64,000 nucleotides of DNA, from NCBI RefSeq assembly GCF_000226115.1, contig NC_016457.1, positions 9,486,001 through 9,550,000 of the forward strand, written 5' to 3'. The translations under genes were made by a program, and so were the position numbers. The DNA comes from Thermothielavioides terrestris NRRL 8126. Lineage: Eukaryota > Ascomycota > Sordariomycetes > Sordariales > Chaetomiaceae. Position 1 is the first letter of the stretch. Each line of letters opens with the position of its first letter. Positions 57,400 to 64,000 of the stretch are shown piece by piece. The notes beneath the pieces were generated by a model, which was not told where the DNA came from, did not search any database, and saw nothing but the letters and a program-made list of their open reading frames with translations.

Positions 57400-58860
57400 C
57401 TTACAATTCTACGAGCTTACTAGGGGTTCTATAGGCTTACTAGGGGTATAAGGACGTAGGCCGGCCACTTCGGTAAGACGACTAGTAACTACCGCCCTAT
57501 AGACGTTCCCCTTTGGGCTAGAGTATAAGGGGATAGGTGGCAGTCGCTATAGTAGTCGCGCTAAACCTTTTGCTCTTCTAGACATAGAAAATGTATAGGA
57601 GTTGGAGACCGTTAGCTAGGCAATGGGCGATTTAGCGATAATCGCTATAGTGTTAAGCTCCTTTTCGGCGGCTCCAAAGGGGGTGATCATATACGCTAGG
57701 CCTACCGCGTCGTATACCGCCTAGCATACCTACAAATCGCCCACCGAATCGCCTACCCACCTACTAAATTGTAAAAAAGTTCGATCGATCAAATTGACCG
57801 AGTTGAACGTACCCACTTTGAATGCAACGCTATAGCTATATATATATTGATTGATAAGATCTATATAGGTTCAATTATATAGTTATCCTAGGATATCTGT
57901 TAGTTCAATTGTATATACAATGTAGGCAAGTCATCGCCCAACGGCCCATTCTTATAGTATCGCTAACCACCGTATAGAGACAGCATTATAGAGCTCATTA
58001 AGCCTAGCGATATACCTCCGCCTCTGCCTCCACTGCCTAGTGGCGCTTAGCAACCGCCTCCAAATACTCCTAACCTTCTAGGAGAGACTCGTCAATGCTA
58101 TAGCTATAAGTAAGTGCTTCCTATTGCGTAGTTCGCTAGTAAGCGCAGCTAGCCAGTATTAAATTGTATAGATTACTATAGTGTAGCTATAACCTAGGTT
58201 AGTCGTCGTTGCCGTATTTTAAATGCTTGGTCTAACCGTATTATAGAGAGCCTACTCCAACTAGGCGGTTAGTTTTATCGCCAAGGTCTCTAGTACTATC
58301 TCTAACACTATATTTAGTAAGCGTACCGTCGGCGATACTAACCTCTCTTTGCCAAAGAAGCTATGTATTAGTGGCCGTCGACCCCGTTTTCCTGTCTATA
58401 AGATATTTATACGCCTAGGTTCTATACGTCTAGGTTCTATACGCCTAGAGCCTATATAGCTAGAGTCTCTAGCAGTGCCTCCGCCTAGCCTAGCTATCCA
58501 ATCCAACAGTATCGAGTCCACTATTGTAGTTAGCTCTCCTTACTCCAATGGCCTCTAGCCGCTACCTCCTATCGTCGGCTAGTATCCGCTAGAGATTGTT
58601 CTAAGTCGCTATTAATATACAATGGTCGGCCTATAGGTTGGAATAGCGATTAGTTAGCAGCTAGGTGTTATAGACTGGGCTATACCCGGGCTAGGTATAT
58701 AGGGCTACGCCCAGGATCCATAGCGGTCCTATAACGGGCCCGCCACGGGCCCGAGGCGGACCTGCCTCGCGCCTAGAATAACATCGGCCCGAGCCCCCTA
58801 TACACAAGCCCCTGAAAACTCTATACGCAAGAACCGTAGCCTATACTTCTTCTTTTCTCT
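57400..58860. other. AT-rich repeat DNA of unknown type before gypsy-3
   Basis: TA-dense sequence with stops in all frames, containing a GC-rich patch with CGGGCCCG motifs at about 58685-58800. It may include the 5' LTR of gypsy-3 (TGTTATAGACTGGGC at about 58668 is a candidate start), but the 3' LTR lies beyond the window, so this cannot be tested here. Confidence 0.4.
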
Positions 58861-58864
58861 CCTT

Positions 58865-58938
58865 AAGGTAGTTGAATAGAACATTGTACGCTTATCTGTA
58901 GATGCTATAAGGCTAGTACGTTATAGTTCAACTACCTT
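58865..58938. other. 12-bp inverted repeat upstream of gypsy-3 gag
   Basis: AAGGTAGTTGAA (58865-58876) and TTCAACTACCTT (58927-58938) are exact reverse complements with a 50-nt loop, close to the start of the gag reading. It could be an RNA hairpin in the element's leader. Confidence 0.6.
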
Positions 58939-61900
58939 CGGGCAGATAGAGCAGTTGTTACTTCTAGGCGTAGACGAGAGTAGTATATTAGGCATTTCGA
59001 CGCTAGTACTAAGCGGACTAGACACTACTATAAACAACCTAGGCGTCCTATAGATTCTAGACCTAGACTAGGTCTATAAACACTTCTAAGTCTTATAGGA
59101 AACGATTGTATAGTAGAACGTAACTATCGAAGAACTCTATATAGCCTAGATCGCTATAGCTTAGACTATAAACGCCTCTACAATAGCCTATACCCCGGCT
59201 TCGACGATTGACGTTATAGCTCTAGCAACTCCTAGGACGTAATAGAAGCGCCTCCCTATAGGACAACTCTTCGATAGTAAAAAGGAACTCTTTACCGCCT
59301 AGAGAGCTATAATAGCGTATATCCTAGTAGCGGATTAGGACTTTATCAGAGGCCTCTACGATTAGTAGGTATTTATTTAAGGGAACCTTAGCTAAGGAGT
59401 TTAGGCTAAGGTTATAGCCTTCTATAAGTCGAGAGGGCCCCACTATAATTACGACCTAGGAACGTTCTTTAAGTACTTCGCGATTATTTATATAGACCTC
59501 TATAAGTAGGTTATAGCCTTAACGGAGCTAGATATATTTCGCTAAAGAGACAACGAGCTATTCTCCTCCTTCTTTATTCGCTTTAAGACGAAGCTATCGA
59601 AGGCTAGAGGACTCAATTAAAGCGACGAAATACAACTTATTAAACTATAACGATACCTTTCCCTAAAGTTGAAGTATATTATAGTAGGACAAGGGGTTCT
59701 ATAGAACGACTATACTATAGCCATTATAAAATACTATAAGATCGCTATTGACTTAGAGACCCTCTGTTTAGAGGAACGATATTAGCGATCCTAAGGTAAG
59801 CGACCTAGGCCTAATATAGATATAGAGAAAGATATAGATAGAGATATACCGATAACTAGGATCAACGTAGCCTACATTGCCCCTACCTAAGGGGGAGCTA
59901 ATAAAGGCTATAGAGGAAAGCAATAGTAGAACAAAGGAAAGCAAAATACAAATATACTATAGGCGAAGTAGGTAAACGACAAAGTATATATAGTATATTA
60001 ATAGGCTAGAGCCTATATCCATTATAGACGCTAAGGTCACTTTATAGCTACCTATCCCTTCGCCCTAGCTAAGAGGCTAGCTCCTTAGATCGATATCAAT
60101 AAGCTAGAGGCTAAGGAATAGGTAGAGGAGGACTCCTCCTCTAAAAAGGAGGAGAGAAAAGAGTAGCCCCTATACAAAGTCTTATATAGGGGCTAAAAGG
60201 ACCTAGCCACTTATAGAACAAGTTTATAGAGATTAGAGAGAGAATAGATAAGCTACCTTTTCTAATCTTTATTTTCCTAAACTCCTTTAGTTTTATAAAT
60301 ATATAAATAGATAGTAGGTACTAGAGCTATAGAGCTATTAGTGAAAGAGTATATTAGTGGTTAAAGATTAAGCAAATAAGTTTACTAACTCTTTATACCT
60401 TAGGCATTGTAGTTAAAGGAGTGTAAATTATAAAGAAAATTATATATATCGCCTAGGTCGTATTAGACATTGATAGGTAGATCAGTACTACTATATTCTA
60501 TATAGTCCTAGGACTAGCCTACGATATTATTCTAAGGCTCCCTTAGATAAACTATTGTAGGATTGTACTAGACCTAGCTAATAGGGTTCTTACCGTTAAT
60601 TTGTAAAGTGGCCTATAGGTATACAAGTGCTCTTTACAATAGAAAGAAACTAATACTACCCTAATTATAGGTATAGTGTTTATAGGCTTAGCCTATAGGG
60701 TATAAAAGAAGAAGTCTAAAGGAGCCTAAGATACATTCTTCGTCACTAGTATCTATAAGATGACTACTATACTAGGGGCGGCTATCTCTTAGCCCAACGC
60801 CGACCTAGACCTGAAGATCGCTTTGCCAAAGGAGCTACGAGACTTCGCTAACCTCTTCGATAAGGAAAAGGCGAACGGTTTACCCTTCTATTAGGGGAAG
60901 GCCAACTATTATATCCGTTTTAAAACGGACCTAGATAGGAAACCTCCTAAGTTCCTATAGGGACCCTTGTACAATATACTAAGGGACTATCTCCTAGAGA
61001 TTCGAAAGTAGATTATAGATTTAATAGACAAAGGATAGATCTAGGTAAGCTCCTTATCGGCGGTTGCCCTAGTCCTCCTTATAAAGAAGCTAGGAAAAGG
61101 ATAGAGGTTCTATATAGATTACTAGGCCTTAAATAAGATTACTAAGTAGGATTAGTACCTACTCCCCTTGATTAAAAAGACTCTTTAGTCTTTAGCTAGG
61201 GCTAAATAGCTTACGAAGCTAGATGTTAGAGCTATCTTCTATTATATCTAGATAGCTAAAGGGGATAAGTACCTTATAGCGTTTTATACGAAGTTCAAGC
61301 TATTCAAGTAGCTAGTCTACCCTTTTAGGCTTATAAATACTCCTATAATATTCTAGAGATATATTAATAACGCTCTTAGCTTAACGCTAAAGGACTATAT
61401 AACAATATACCTTAACGATATCTTAGTATACTTGAGCGAGAGCTAGAAGGACTATATAAGGAAGGTATACAAAGTCTTTTAGAGGCTAAGGGATATAGGC
61501 CTTAACCTAGACCTTAAAAAGTGTATATTTATAGTAAAGGAAGTTAAATACCTAGGGTATATCGTAGAGATAGGAGTCTATATTCGCCCTAACCTTAAGA
61601 AGATCAAGGCTATCTACGAGTAGGAGGTACCCTATAGAGTCTAAGGAGTATAGAGCTTCTTTAGGTTTATTAACTTCTATCGCAACTTTATCCTTAACTT
61701 CTTTAAGAAGGCGGCCCTATTAATACGTCTTATCTATAAAAATGTCCTATTCTACTAGGGCAAGGAGGAATAGGAGGCCTTTGATATACTTAAGGCTATA
61801 TTTATATCGGAGTCGATCCTTGCCTAGTAGGATCCTAAGAGAGAGACAATTATAGAAATGGACTATTCTAATATAGTACTTAATAGGTACTTATCTTAGC

Positions 61901-64000
61901 GAGGGGAGGATAAGGTCCTTTACCCTATAGCCTACTACTCTATAAAACTAAGCCCTACTAAATACAACTATACTATCTACGATAAAGAGCTATTAGCTAT
62001 TATCTTATACCTTAAGGCCTAGTTAGTAGAGCTTCGAAGCGTAGTAGCCCCCTTTACTATCCTAACCGACTATAAGAATCTTAAATACTTTACTTAGCTA
62101 TATCCGATTAGCGAACAATAGGCTAGATAGGCAAAGATACTCTCCTTATTCAACTTTGAGCTAAAGTACTAGCTAAGATCCTAGGCCTTATACCCTAATA
62201 CACTCTCCTAGTATAAATAGGACGAGCCTAAAGACAACTAGTATATCGCCTAGCTACTTTCCCTAATTAAGGTGTACTAGACTAGTATATAGGAGGAAGC
62301 TAGGCTACCTATAGGAGAAACACTCTTCGAAGACAAATAGCTCGTTGCCCTATAGAACAAAGGTGTTATCGGAGACGAGCACTACACTTATCGACTCTAA
62401 GCCGTCTACAACAAAGCTTAGAAGTTTCCTAAAGAGGCGAATATAGCGTAGACCTAGATTATAGACTACTCCTTTAATACGTAAAGCGCGCTCTAGTTCT
62501 ATAGCCGTCTCTAGCTCCCTATATAGGAGCCTTTAACTACTACGATTATCTAGTAGATTTATAACTTAGCTATATTAAGATACCTAGGGCGTAATAGGCT
62601 ATTTAAAATGCTTTAGAGAGATTATCACTAGGACCTTATATCGTCTAATATAAAGTGGTTTATTAGGAACTATAATTAGTGCTACTAGAGTAAGATCTCC
62701 CAACAACTATATTAAAGGCTTCTATAGCCTTTGCCTATCCTTAATCGCTTCTAGAAATAGATCTCTATTAACTTTATAACCAACCTCCCTACAAAAGACG
62801 AGGGAGCACCTAGCTACCTTATAGTAATTACTAACCATCTCTCTAAGTATATATAGCTCGAGGCAATGTACTCGATAAAAGTAGAAGAGTATACTCTTTG
62901 ATTCTATAATATATAGTAGCATTTCTATAGGTTCCTAACCTAAATTATAACTAACTATAGGTCGGACTAGCTAAGTAGGTTCTAGACCGTGTTATATAAG
63001 GTGGTAGGGGTAGAGCAACTCCTATCGACTTCTTACTATCTTTAGACGAATAGAGGGATAGAGTAGGTCAACTAAGAGGTGTAGATAATCTTCTAGATCT
63101 TCGTCTCCTTTATATAGTACGACTAGCCTAAATATCTTTTAACTTATTAGTTTATACTTAATAACAAGGACTTGTCTATAATTAGAGTAAGTCTAAACTA
63201 CCTTCTCTATAGGTTTGATATAAGCTTTATATAGCTCATCACGATCTTAACGACGCCTATAGCATCCTTAGAAGGTCGTACTACTAGGTTCCTCTATTAC
63301 TTAAAGGAGGGGATAGAGTAGACCTAAGCAACTATCGTATATATATAGTAGTAGCAGTAGACAAATATAAACCGTTCTCGCTATTTAGCTAAGAGGTTCT
63401 AGGTAGAGGACGAGGTATAGCTCTCTCTATATAATATAAAGACGAACCACCCTAGTAAAAAGCTCGACTAGCTAAATGCTAAGTATAAGGTGATTACAAT
63501 ATCGACTTCGCTAACGGTAATGCTCAACGTACTAAATGGTCTATACCCAACCTTCTATATTAACTTGGTTAAATAAGTAGCTTCTAACCTACTCCCTTTA
63601 TAGAAAGTTATAGATAAGAGACTAGACCCTATATAGGTTATATCGGAGGAGGGTGTTCCCTAATAGGAATATAGAGTAAAGGCGATCTTTAAAGCTTAGA
63701 ATATAAGAGAGAGAGGGAACAACTATAATATATACGTCAAGTAGATAGGTTACAATAAACTAATGTAGAAGCCTTTAAAGAACTTTTTAGAGATTGCTAT
63801 ACTTAACGAGTTTAAATAGAAGTAGGGAGATACGTAATATAATGATAAGCTAGTATTAAACTAGAGGAGGAAGGGGAAACGTTGTATTTATATATAGACT
63901 ACCCTATAAAGACTAGCTACTTAGACAAATACAACTATATAGGCGTAGGAAAACTATAATACGTCTAAGTCTAGTCATTCTCCTAAACCTAGATAGAATA
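58870..64000 (+). mobile_element. Gypsy-3: third Ty3/gypsy element, truncated by window edge
   Basis: Plus-strand gag, RT, RNase H and integrase relics in gypsy order, unlike gypsy-1/2 in sequence. LTRs and target duplication cannot be identified because the right end is outside the window. RIP-type stops throughout. Confidence 0.8.
58930..64000 (+). pseudogene. Gypsy-3 gag-pol remnant
   Basis: The gag core (GPHYNYDLGTFFKYFAIIYID, about 59440-59500) and a zinc-knuckle relic (YIHYRR-GHFIATYPF, 60012-60060) lead the element. The RT has LPFYQGKANYYIR near 60880, the catalytic block IYLNDILVYLSE (61404-61440; Asn replaces the first Asp) and FFRFINFYRNFI near 61660. RNase H (YDKELLAII, about 61978-62010) and an integrase core (about 62600-63300) follow. 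Gln and Trp codons are widely TAG or TAA. The reading continues to the window edge. Confidence 0.82.

Overview
The window looks like the genome of a filamentous ascomycete, most likely a Sordariomycete. Its genes are GC-rich and cut by many short introns (about 50-150 nt). Long AT-rich blocks consist of transposon remains whose CAG/CAA codons have become TAG/TAA throughout. That CpA-to-TpA (TpG-to-TpA) pattern is the signature of repeat-induced point mutation (RIP). Three gene-bearing GC-rich islands (about 1-2.7 kb, 8.8-15.4 kb and 43.2-56.2 kb) alternate with three RIP blocks (2.74-8.77, about 15.4-43.19 and 56.28-64.0 kb).

Island 1 holds the 3' part of a secreted DUF1996 protein (+) and a small secreted protein (-). 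It is followed by a complete copia-type element, copia-1 (2738-8769), with 210-bp LTRs and the target duplication CGGGT. Island 2 holds, all on the minus strand, a GPI-anchor-like DUF7136 protein, a 14-TM (DHA2-type) MFS transporter of eight exons and an NmrA-like NAD(P)-binding protein. It also holds a 367-bp MITE with TTAA flanks whose core contains telomere-like CCCTAA repeats and a GC hairpin.

The central 28 kb is a nested transposon cluster that can be unpicked from target-site duplications. A short LTR element (1644 bp, TSD GTAGC) sits inside a 19-20-bp minisatellite of an unclassified repeat, element X. A Tc1/mariner element (TSD TA) and a 7.5-kb chromodomain gypsy element (gypsy-1, TSD GGTGC) both sit inside one 24/28-bp minisatellite array. 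Gypsy-1 itself carries a nearly unmutated 282-bp solo-LTR-like insert (TSD CTAAA). Further right, copia-2 (29164-43187, minus, TSD CATTC) has been split by a second copy of the same gypsy family (gypsy-2, 33950-41265, minus, TSD ATTAC) and by an unclassified 506-bp insert (flanking repeat TATATT).

Island 3 holds a secreted seven-bladed PLL-type beta-propeller lectin (+), a secreted S28 serine peptidase (-), an intron-containing tRNA-Tyr(GTA) (+), a small Cys-rich protein (+), a TauD/TfdA-type Fe(II)/2-oxoglutarate dioxygenase (+) and a Mup1-like amino-acid permease (+). After it come a second, inverted copy of element X and a third, distinct gypsy element (gypsy-3) that runs off the right edge.

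The genes look like ordinary accessory functions: secretion, transport and small-molecule oxidation. I see no biosynthetic core gene, Starship captain, CRISPR array or rRNA. The unusual content is the layered repeat history: minisatellite-bearing repeats acting as insertion sites, RIP that fades toward element edges, and two small unclassified mobile elements. All exon structures are manual calls from splice sites, reading phase and family resemblance.
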